A stretch of 5,868 nucleotides of DNA from JAXFPC01 sp034180005 (GTDB taxonomy: Bacteria > Bacillota > Negativicutes > Acidaminococcales > Acidaminococcaceae), in contig JAXFPC010000002.1 in assembly GCA_034180005.1 (NCBI GenBank), positions 1 to 5,868 of the forward strand, in the 5' to 3' direction. This document shows, piece after piece, positions 1 through 5,868 of the stretch (position 1 is the stretch's first letter; every line of letters begins with the position of its first letter). The notes under the pieces were generated by a model. It was not told the DNA's origin. It did not search any database and saw only the letters and a list, made by a program, of their open reading frames with translations. Made by a program: the position numbers and the translations under genes.

Positions 1-921
1 AATATCCTTCACAAAGCCGTCTATTTTGGGATCATACGAAACGGCAGCAAAAGGTGTTTCCATTACCGCAGCAAAAATAAGCGCGTGCAGTCGCATCCCT
101 ATCAACAAATCAAAATTCCCCATCAACGAGAGAAATTGAGAAGTATCGAAAGAGGCATCCAGCACCGTGCTTTCTTTCCGTAAAGCCATGAATTGCTGCA
201 GCTTTTCACAAGCTTCCAAATCTACCGGATATTGTAGCGGCAAAATAATGATGTGCGCATGATGATGAGTCACAAAAAAATCTGCGGCTTTTGCCAATTC
301 GAGCAAATATGCATCATCATCGCCCCACACTCTCACAGAGAAAGCAACCAACATTTTATCCGCCGGCACACCGTGATTTGTTAAAATTTTTCTGCCGTCA
401 AGAGTACTTTCTCTAGGTAAAGTCAAAACCGAATCAGCCGTCAAAGTTACCTTTTCTTCCGGAACACCCAAACGCTTAAGTTCGTAGAGAGAATCTTTAT
501 CTCTGACGGTTATAAGATCCGCACCGCTGCAAACATATTTAGTAAGCTTACGCAAAAATCCGGAATTTATAGGTCCGATACCCTGCGCAAAAAGCATTAC
601 CTTTATTTTAAGCAATTTACCCAAAGCTATAATAAAAAGGTAATACAGCAAGCTTCTTTTGCTGGTAACATCTTGCAAAAGACTTCCGCCTCCGCTAAGC
701 AACAGATCGAAATCTTTGACTGCTGCCAATATTCCCAAAAAGTTGAAACGACTGAGTGAAATTACTCCATGCCTGGCAGATGTAACATCAGGATTGCCTG
801 ATATTACCGTCAAATGAACGTCGCCTTCCCGACTTCGAAGAGATGCAATAATTGCCGTGAGCATAGCTTCATCGCCGGCGTTTGCAAAACCGTAATATCC
901 GGAAATTACTATCTTACTCAT
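1..921 (-). CDS. csaB: Polysaccharide pyruvyl transferase CsaB (3' end outside window)
   Basis: The 307 visible codons encode a CsaB-like member of the polysaccharide pyruvyl transferase family, a cytoplasmic enzyme group that transfers pyruvate from phosphoenolpyruvate to a sugar of a cell-wall polymer; the ketal-pyruvate is a ligand for SLH-domain proteins. Visible landmarks are the N-terminal GYYGFANAGDEAML (residues 8-21), a glycine-rich SGGGSLLQD (76-84), FAQGIGPI (111-118), ADLITVRD (134-141), GMRLHAL with its conserved Arg-Leu-His (275-281) and VSYDPKIDGF (294-303). Family members are about 350-370 residues, so roughly 50-60 C-terminal residues lie beyond base 1. The ATG at 921 is preceded by AGAAGGG nine bases upstream and overlaps the end of the DUF5693 gene by 8 bases, which suggests translational coupling. 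The family is clear from the motifs. The exact acceptor sugar, and whether SLH anchoring is the purpose here, are inferred from the family. Confidence 0.88.
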   Translation of the reverse strand, partial: MSKIVISGYYGFANAGDEAMLTAIIASLRSREGDVHLTVISGNPDVTSARHGVISLSRFNFLGILAAVKDFDLLLSGGGSLLQDVTSKRSLLYYLFIIALGKLLKIKVMLFAQGIGPINSGFLRKLTKYVCSGADLITVRDKDSLYELKRLGVPEEKVTLTADSVLTLPRESTLDGRKILTNHGVPADKMLVAFSVRVWGDDDAYLLELAKAADFFVTHHHAHIIILPLQYPVDLEACEKLQQFMALRKESTVLDASFDTSQFLSLMGNFDLLIGMRLHALIFAAVMETPFAAVSYDPKIDGFVKDI

Positions 922-3013
922 TGCTTAAGTCCCTTCTGATCTTTCTGTATAAAGGCAACGCTAAAGCAACGCAAATAACTCCGATTGTTCCCAGTACAAC
1001 ACCCACTGCGTAGCCGTCAAATGCACGAATTAAACTCATGAAAACAGGCGTGCGCATGTGACAGAATGTCTGCACTAAACTCCCCTGCCCGATTACGGCA
1101 ATGCTGACAAGTACAAATTGCAAAAGTCGCGGAGCTTTACGATAAGCGGCAAAAACAGCCAAGAAAAAAGCCGGATGCCCGATAAGAAACTCTTTTTCTC
1201 TCGGACGAGCATACATGAGCTGCTCCAACAACGCGCGCAATTTAAGCTCTATCGCCGGAACGGGAACACCGCCGGTGTGACCGCTACGTCCGACAAAGTA
1301 AAATGCTACAACGAGAAAAATTACAAGGTACAAAATATGTTTAAATGTTAAATTCCCATCCAAAAGTTTGCCAATTTTTCCCGCTGCTGCAAAAAATTTT
1401 TTCCCGCTTATACGCAATAGGTCATATTTTTTTATATAGAGCAACGCCGTCAGAAATACCGGCAATATAAAAGTAATCTTGACGCCGCGATAAATATCTA
1501 TTTCCAGCAAAAACCTGCTGTCCGTCAAAACAGCTGACAACAAAAGAGCTCCCGTCAGCGATAAGATTACGGCAAATGCCAACTGCCAAATCCCTCGCCA
1601 AATTATTTGCACCAAATTATCTCCGCTTTGCGTATTTTTATCCCAAAAACTCATAATGCAGTGCATAGACAAAACAGGAAAAACGGAAGCTGCAATAAGT
1701 GCAAGCAATTGTCTCGTCAACAATCCTCTGCCTAAAAGCAGCAATGTTGTAACTCCTGCTGTCAATATCAGCCATAACCACATCTGTCTGCCGAAATTCA
1801 CCTCAAAAAGCAGCGCAATATACATTATCATAGCAGCTATAATAGCGGCAGCCACGGGAACAAGTTTCCACTTTTCCGGGAAATAAGGTTCGTAAGCATT
1901 ATTTACGGAAGAAAAAACGCCGGACTTACCTATGCTGTAACCGCGATCTTTAACAGCTGCTGAAATGTCTTCGACGTACTTTAAATTTGTTTCCAAAATC
2001 GGTTTGCCGTCCTTAGGAATCAGAAATGGTCTGATATAATTAACTCTGATGTTGCGTTCTTCATCTGTAAGAGCCCAACGATGCAAAGCGGTATCCACAC
2101 TGATTTTTTTCTGTTCCAAAGGATCTATGACGTAAGCTCGCGCAGCCTTATAGTCTAAACTTTCCGCCAAAGGTATCAATCCGTCTATTTGTGCAAAACG
2201 CAATTGGGTATAATGTTCCAACATAATCAGACTCATATCCGCCGCCCGCATGCTTTTTCCCATATAATCTATTTTATCGGGATATCCTACTACCTCTCTG
2301 CCTGCCGGCATATAAGCATGAACTTTGACACCTGAGTCTGCGATTCGCTTGAAAATGCTGTTAATTTTCCCCTCATCCGCGCTCACGTAGTTTTGCGGAC
2401 GCACAATGACATTGAACCCTCCGGCAGCAACACTCTTCAAATCATCGGCCGACAATCCCAACGGAGCTTGGAGAATGCCTAGCGGTTCATCAAATTTGTC
2501 TTCCGGTAACATTTCCGTTTTTCCCAAAACTTTGATAACGGACCCGTCTTCAGTAACGGCACTCACACGTGACATTCCGTACCTTAAGGTAAGATCTTCT
2601 CGGACGTGCGAAAAAGCTTCTTTGTTTTCTCCAGTCGCAACGTAAACAGCATTTTCTTCAAGCAGTCCGTTCGCGACAACCGCGTTAAAAACTCCGAGAT
2701 TCGATGTTAAAGCGGCAGCCTGACGCAATTCACCGCCGGTAGCAACTTTAACGACGTTTTTTTTGCCCAAACGCTCCAAAGTTGTATCAAAAACCATCAA
2801 AGAATTAATGCCGGCCTTTTTAAAGTCCTCTAAAACAGTCTTCTCGGAAAGTCCCTCTAATGCAGCAAGTTTGAGTAGCCCTTCATATTCCATAGCCATC
2901 TCTACACTATCATTATTCTGTTCTATCTTATGCCTGTCCAGATTAAGTAAAACACTAAACAGAATACCCACGACTACTACAGCCGTCAATACAACGTTTA
3001 AGCGAACTCTCAT
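914..3013 (-). CDS. DUF5693-type polytopic membrane protein of unknown function
   Basis: I recognise this as a DUF5693-type protein, found in Bacillota beside csaB; its biochemical role is not known. It has an N-terminal hydrophobic anchor (about residues 7-24), then about 360 mainly soluble residues probably outside the cytoplasmic membrane, then about nine hydrophobic segments near 385-406, 412-430, 433-456, 474-498, 512-528, 559-576, 614-625, 631-648 and 669-690, and a basic cytoplasmic-looking tail. Conserved-looking blocks are EERNIRVNYIRPF (319-331) in the soluble part, and RPREKEFLIGHP (604-615) and GQGSLVQTFCHMRTP (643-657) between the last helices. The soluble part alternates short beta-like strands with helices, as a beta/alpha barrel would. 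ATG at 3013 is preferred; a GTG directly before it at 3016 would add one residue, and the positions given count from that GTG. The gene starts 44 bases after prfB and overlaps csaB by 8 bases, suggesting an envelope role such as handling the polymer CsaB modifies. It could instead be a transporter or an enzyme acting on lipid-linked sugars. Confidence 0.82.
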   Translation of the reverse strand: MRVRLNVVLTAVVVVGILFSVLLNLDRHKIEQNNDSVEMAMEYEGLLKLAALEGLSEKTVLEDFKKAGINSLMVFDTTLERLGKKNVVKVATGGELRQAAALTSNLGVFNAVVANGLLEENAVYVATGENKEAFSHVREDLTLRYGMSRVSAVTEDGSVIKVLGKTEMLPEDKFDEPLGILQAPLGLSADDLKSVAAGGFNVIVRPQNYVSADEGKINSIFKRIADSGVKVHAYMPAGREVVGYPDKIDYMGKSMRAADMSLIMLEHYTQLRFAQIDGLIPLAESLDYKAARAYVIDPLEQKKISVDTALHRWALTDEERNIRVNYIRPFLIPKDGKPILETNLKYVEDISAAVKDRGYSIGKSGVFSSVNNAYEPYFPEKWKLVPVAAAIIAAMIMYIALLFEVNFGRQMWLWLILTAGVTTLLLLGRGLLTRQLLALIAASVFPVLSMHCIMSFWDKNTQSGDNLVQIIWRGIWQLAFAVILSLTGALLLSAVLTDSRFLLEIDIYRGVKITFILPVFLTALLYIKKYDLLRISGKKFFAAAGKIGKLLDGNLTFKHILYLVIFLVVAFYFVGRSGHTGGVPVPAIELKLRALLEQLMYARPREKEFLIGHPAFFLAVFAAYRKAPRLLQFVLVSIAVIGQGSLVQTFCHMRTPVFMSLIRAFDGYAVGVVLGTIGVICVALALPLYRKIRRDLSNE
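931..937 (-). promoter_or_regulatory. Ribosome binding site of csaB, inside the upstream gene
   Basis: AGAAGGG on the minus strand lies 9 bases before the ATG at 921, within the last codons of the DUF5693 gene. It supports the choice of the overlapping ATG as the csaB start and fits re-initiation or coupled translation. Confidence 0.6.
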
Positions 3014-3018
3014 CACAT

Positions 3019-3024
3019 CTCACC
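3019..3024 (-). promoter_or_regulatory. Probable ribosome binding site of the DUF5693 gene
   Basis: GGTGAG on the minus strand can pair with the CACC part of the anti-Shine-Dalgarno tail. It sits 5 bases before the ATG at 3013 but only 2 before the GTG at 3016, so it favours the ATG. The match is partial. The 44-base spacer from prfB contains no hairpin or terminator that I can see. Confidence 0.5.
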
Positions 3025-3057
3025 AACTCTTTTAATCACAAAATAATAGAACTCTTC

Positions 3058-4165
3058 TCAGACTTTTTTTTGCTTGGATCGCAGGTATGCTTCCACAAAA
3101 TTCATTAAATCTCCATCCATGACAGCTTGTATATTTCCTGATTCACACCCCGTACGGTGATCCTTAACCAGAGTATACGGTTGAAAAACATATGACCTGA
3201 TTTGACTGCCCCATTCTATATTTTGATAATCACCGGCAAGATCGCTCACTAAAGCATCCTGTTTTGCTTTCTCATATTCATAGAGCTTTGCGCGCAACAT
3301 TTGCAGACAACGCTCGCGATTTTGAATCTGCGAACGCTGAGTTTGACATTGAACTACTATTCCTGTAGGTTCATGAGTCATACGAACAGCTGACGATGTC
3401 TTATTTACATGCTGGCCGCCTGCGCCGCTGGAACGATAAGTATCCACGCGCACCTCATCCATGTTGATATTAATTTCCACAGTATCATCAAGCTCAGGCA
3501 TAACATCCACTGCAGCAAAAGAAGTGTGCCTTCTGGCATTGGAATCGAAAGGCGAAATACGCACCAGACGATGCACGCCCTTTTCAGATTTCAAAAAACC
3601 GTAAGCATTATGCCCGTTAAATTGTATGGTAGCACTTTTAACTCCGGCTTCATCTCCCGGAAGATAATCCAAAAGTTCCACCTCGAAACCGTTTTGCTCC
3701 GCAAACCGTGAAAACATACGCAAAAGCATGGAGTTCCAATCTTGCGCTTCCGTACCGCCGGCACCAGCATGAAGCGTTACAACGGCATTATTGGCATCGT
3801 ATTCTCCGCTAAGGAGCATACCCAGTTCCAAATGTTCCAATGTCGCTTTAATTTTTTCCAGCAGATCTTCCATCTCAGGCACAAGGCTGTCATCATGCTC
3901 TTCAGATGCCATTTCCCATAGGACTTCCAAATCTGCAATATCTGCACTCAGCTTGTGAAATCCGTCAACTTCCTCTTTGAGTCCGTTAACGTCTCTGGAA
4001 ATTTTCTGAGCTTTTTCAGTATCATCCCAAAAGGACGGGTCTCCCATCCTGTGTTCCAGTTCGGCAATGCGTTCTTCTTTGACAGCTATGTCAAAGAGAT
4101 CCCCTCATTTCCTCTAATTTGATTTGTAAATTGTTTATTGCTGGTCTGAATTCGTCAATCAACAT
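3058..4165 (-). CDS. prfB: Peptide chain release factor 2 (RF2), made by programmed +1 frameshift
   Basis: RF2 recognises UGA and UAA stop codons in the ribosomal A site and triggers release of the finished protein. The gene is in two frames. ATG at 4165 opens 24 codons ending in an in-frame TGA (4093-4091); a +1 slip at CTT TGA C resumes at GAC (4092) and continues to TGA at 3058, giving 368 residues, close to the 365 of the E. coli protein. The SPF stop-codon recognition motif falls at residues 204-206 (3547-3555) and the catalytic GGQ at 249-251 (3412-3420), each one residue from the E. coli numbering. The residue at the place of E. coli 246 is serine (RSSGAGGQ). The N-terminal domain is helical and acidic. 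The short first part ends in RGSL, as in Bacillus RF2. A caller that ignores the shift would start at ATG 4047 and lose 39 residues. The gene lies 93 bases after secA, a common neighbourhood. Expression is probably self-regulated: low RF2 leaves the TGA unread and favours the shift. Confidence 0.97.
4090..4106 (-). promoter_or_regulatory. RF2 +1 programmed frameshift signal
   Basis: On the minus strand the signal reads GAGGGG, then ATCT, then CTT TGA C. This contains the parts of the known prfB recoding site: an internal Shine-Dalgarno-like element ending four bases before a slippery CTT, an in-frame TGA, and C as the following base, which weakens termination. Counted back from CTTTGAC, the AGGGG block sits exactly where it does in the E. 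coli site. TGA is codon 25 of the first frame. The downstream frame gives DIAVKEERIAELE and joins directly to the conserved RF2 body. Confidence 0.95.
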
Positions 4166-4175
4166 CTGCTCACAA

Positions 4176-4183
4176 CCTTTCTT
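4176..4183 (-). promoter_or_regulatory. Ribosome binding site of prfB
   Basis: AAGAAAGG on the minus strand lies 10 bases before the ATG at 4165. It supports that start over an in-frame ATG 17 codons upstream (4216), which lacks a clear ribosome binding site. The 4165 start also gives the family-typical 24 codons before the frameshift TGA. Confidence 0.55.
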
Positions 4184-4208
4184 AAGCTTATTTTCCTCAA
4201 TACCGACA

Positions 4209-4251
4209 ACTGCCATACCTACGTGTTTACTTGCACGATGAGCATGGCAGT
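4209..4251 (-). repeat. Inverted repeat between secA and prfB (8-bp perfect stem)
   Basis: ACTGCCAT (minus strand 4251-4244) and ATGGCAGT (4216-4209) are perfect reverse complements separated by 27 bases. On the minus-strand RNA the stem can be extended outward by two G-U pairs, and CGTG and CACG inside the loop could form a small inner stem. It begins 7 bases after the secA stop codon. Neither side is followed by a run of T on the transcribed strand, so it is not a classical intrinsic terminator. It could be an RNA-processing or stability element that separates secA from prfB expression, or it could be chance. Confidence 0.5.
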
Positions 4252-4258
4252 CAAAATT

Positions 4259-5868
4259 TTATACCAAAGATTCCTTATTCTCAACGGCAGGATCGTTAGT
4301 GCCTGCACCTGCCAAATAATCATTTACAGGTTCCGTGATAACATTAACATGATAAATGTAACGTACAACATCATCCTGAATGGCATCAATCATAGCCTCA
4401 AACATATCGTAAGCTTCAAATTTGTACTCAACTAAAGGATCTTTTTGTCCGTAAGCGCGCAGACCTACACCTTCACGCAGCAAATCCATTGAATCCAGAT
4501 GCTCCATCCAGTGATTATCCACTACTTTCAACATGACAAGATTCTCAAGTTCCCGCATCAGCTCGGAGCCGACGGCAGCCTCGCGGGCATTGTAATGATC
4601 ATCGGCGACCTTATGCAGGTACTCATCCAATTCTTCGCGGCTCAGATTTTGCAGTTCCTCCACCTTTAGCAATCCGTGAGGAGCGTAAAAATCCTCGGCG
4701 TAATTTATCAAAGCCTCCAAATCCCAGTCCTCAGAATATACTTCAGGCGGAGCATACATGGACATAGTCCGCGCCACTACTTTCTCTATCATTTCCTTGA
4801 TATTGCCGCTCAAATCTTCCTGATGCAGAATTTTTCTGCGTTGGGCGTAGATTACTTCACGCTGCTGGTTCATAACATCATCGTATTCCAACACATGCTT
4901 ACGAATACTGAAGTTACGTGCTTCAACTTTTTTCTGAGCGCTTTCTATGGATTTGGTAACCAGCGAATGTTCTATAGGTTCATCGTCTTCCATTCCGAGC
5001 TTATCCATGATTCCGGCAATATTATCGCTGCCGAACAGACGCATCAGATCATCCTCCAAACTCAAAAAGAATTTTGATGACCCCGGATCTCCCTGACGCG
5101 CGCAACGACCGCGCAGCTGATTATCTATACGGCGGCTTTCATGACGCTCGGTGCCTATAATATGTAATCCGCCAAGTTCCGGAACCCCTTCGCCGAGAAC
5201 GATGTCCGTACCGCGTCCGGCCATATTGGTGGCAATCGTAACAGCTCCGTACTGTCCGGCTCCGGCAATTATCTCCGCTTCTTTCTCATGATATTTCGCA
5301 TTGAGAACATTATGAGGAACATTGCGACGTTTAAGCATAGCTGAAAGCTCTTCGGACTGGGCGATGGACGTGGTGCCTACGAGCACCGGACGTCCCGATT
5401 TGTGACATTCTTCTATCTCATTTGCAGCAGCTTTATATTTGGCCAACTTCGTCTTGTAAATCACATCGGCGTGATCGGTACGAATCATCGGTTTATTCGT
5501 CGGTATAACGACAACGCTCAAGTTGTATATCTTTTGAAATTCCTGTTCCTCTGTTTTTGCAGTACCCGTCATTCCTGCCAGCTTTTTATACATACGGAAA
5601 TAATTTTGGAACGTAATAGTTGCCAAAGTTTGGCTTTCGCGTTCCACCTTGACGCCTTCTTTGGCTTCTATAGCCTGGTGCAAACCTTCCGAAAAACGAC
5701 GTCCGAACATAAGACGTCCGGTAAACTCGTCAACAATAATTACCTGACCGTCTTTAACCACGTAGTCGCGATCTCTGTGCATCAAAGCCTTGGCCTTTAA
5801 AGCACACATAATCTGATGAGAAAAATCTATGCCGTGGTCGGTGTCGTAGAGATTTTTAATGCCGAGCA
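4259..5868 (-). CDS. secA: Preprotein translocase ATPase SecA (5' end outside window)
   Basis: SecA is the cytosolic ATPase that pushes unfolded preproteins through the SecYEG membrane channel. The window holds 535 C-terminal codons; comparison with the roughly 840-residue Bacillus protein suggests about 285 N-terminal residues, including Walker A and most of the cross-linking domain, lie beyond base 5868. In order, the visible part shows LGIKNLYD, VDEFTGRLMFGRR (visible residues 45-57), TFQNYFRMY and AGMTGTA (85-103), then the second nucleotide-binding domain with NMAGRGTDI (5201-5227), GTERHESRRIDNQLRGR and the motif VI arginines in RCARQGDPGSS (about 5085-5120), the EYDDVMNQQREV scaffold helix, and HWMEHLDSMD with LREGVGLRAYGQKDPL of the helical C-terminal region. 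Two differences stand out: motif VI has CA where SG or AG is usual, and the protein ends in a short acidic tail without the CxCx(8)CC/CH zinc motif. The ATPase residues seen look intact. The frame runs open across an ATG at 5809, which is internal to the gene. Confidence 0.97.
   Translation of the reverse strand, partial: LGIKNLYDTDHGIDFSHQIMCALKAKALMHRDRDYVVKDGQVIIVDEFTGRLMFGRRFSEGLHQAIEAKEGVKVERESQTLATITFQNYFRMYKKLAGMTGTAKTEEQEFQKIYNLSVVVIPTNKPMIRTDHADVIYKTKLAKYKAAANEIEECHKSGRPVLVGTTSIAQSEELSAMLKRRNVPHNVLNAKYHEKEAEIIAGAGQYGAVTIATNMAGRGTDIVLGEGVPELGGLHIIGTERHESRRIDNQLRGRCARQGDPGSSKFFLSLEDDLMRLFGSDNIAGIMDKLGMEDDEPIEHSLVTKSIESAQKKVEARNFSIRKHVLEYDDVMNQQREVIYAQRRKILHQEDLSGNIKEMIEKVVARTMSMYAPPEVYSEDWDLEALINYAEDFYAPHGLLKVEELQNLSREELDEYLHKVADDHYNAREAAVGSELMRELENLVMLKVVDNHWMEHLDSMDLLREGVGLRAYGQKDPLVEYKFEAYDMFEAMIDAIQDDVVRYIYHVNVITEPVNDYLAGAGTNDPAVENKESLV

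Noticed and set aside
3060..3075. Run of eight A in the last prfB codons (minus strand) as a slippage or recoding site
   Set aside because: The frame through the run gives the expected lysine-rich RF2 C-terminus and a normal stop. Nothing downstream suggests a useful alternative frame.
4165..4216. Longer prfB starting at ATG 4216
   Set aside because: It is in frame and open, but has no clear ribosome binding site. It would put 41 codons before the frameshift TGA, whereas the family has about 24-25. The start at 4165 fits better.
4100..4258. Frameshift in prfB as a pseudogene or sequencing error
   Set aside because: The break sits exactly at the known RF2 recoding site with all its sequence elements, and the rest of the gene is intact, so this is programmed frameshifting rather than decay.
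4209..4260. Intrinsic terminator between secA and prfB
   Set aside because: The hairpin is followed by TGTCGG on the minus strand, and on the plus strand by CAAAATTTT, which is not a proper U tract. The long 27-base loop is also untypical.
4216..4261. A possible prfB promoter with TTGACT as the -35 box just after the secA stop
   Set aside because: TTGACT is a good -35 match, but at 17 bases spacing the -10 would be AGTAAA and at 19 bases TAAACA, both only 3 of 6 matches. It also overlaps the inverted repeat. Not listed as a feature.
4676..5077. Plus-strand open frame of 133 codons opposite secA
   Set aside because: It lies wholly within the well-conserved secA coding sequence on the other strand and its translation resembles no family I know. 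It is a shadow frame; the same applies to the other plus-strand open frames.

Overview
The window reads as an ordinary chromosomal segment from a bacterium of the Bacillota, more tentatively the Negativicutes (diderm relatives such as the Acidaminococcaceae or Selenomonadales). The reasons are moderate GC content by eye, Firmicute-like SecA and RF2 sequences, and a csaB-type pyruvyl transferase next to a DUF5693-type membrane protein. The taxonomic call rests on recognition of protein families and gene neighbourhood; no search was possible.

All four genes lie on the minus strand and form one tight co-directional run. In transcription order (high to low coordinates) they are: the C-terminal two thirds of secA (5868-4259, 5' end outside the window); prfB, encoding peptide chain release factor 2, with a programmed +1 frameshift (4165-3058); a 699-700 residue polytopic membrane protein of the DUF5693 type (3013-914); and csaB, a polysaccharide pyruvyl transferase family gene (921 to the window edge at 1, 3' end outside). 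The gaps are 93 bases, 44 bases and an 8-base overlap. I see no intrinsic terminator between any of the genes, so one operon is plausible. No stretch of 300 bases lacks a gene. No RNA gene, mobile element or CRISPR array was seen.

Functionally the run joins the secretion motor (SecA), a translation termination factor that regulates itself by frameshifting (RF2), and a two-gene cell-envelope module. CsaB-family enzymes add ketal-pyruvate to a cell-wall polymer, which SLH-domain proteins bind in well-studied Gram-positive species. The DUF5693 protein has one N-terminal membrane anchor, a large region of about 360 residues predicted to be outside the membrane, and about nine C-terminal membrane helices. 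Its overlap with csaB suggests a related envelope function that is not established.

The points most worth a second look are the uncharacterised DUF5693 protein and its coupling to csaB, the RF2 recoding site (which an ORF caller would miss, starting the gene too late), a 43-base inverted repeat between secA and prfB, and a SecA that ends without the usual C-terminal zinc-binding motif. I did not find a convincing undescribed multi-gene system here.
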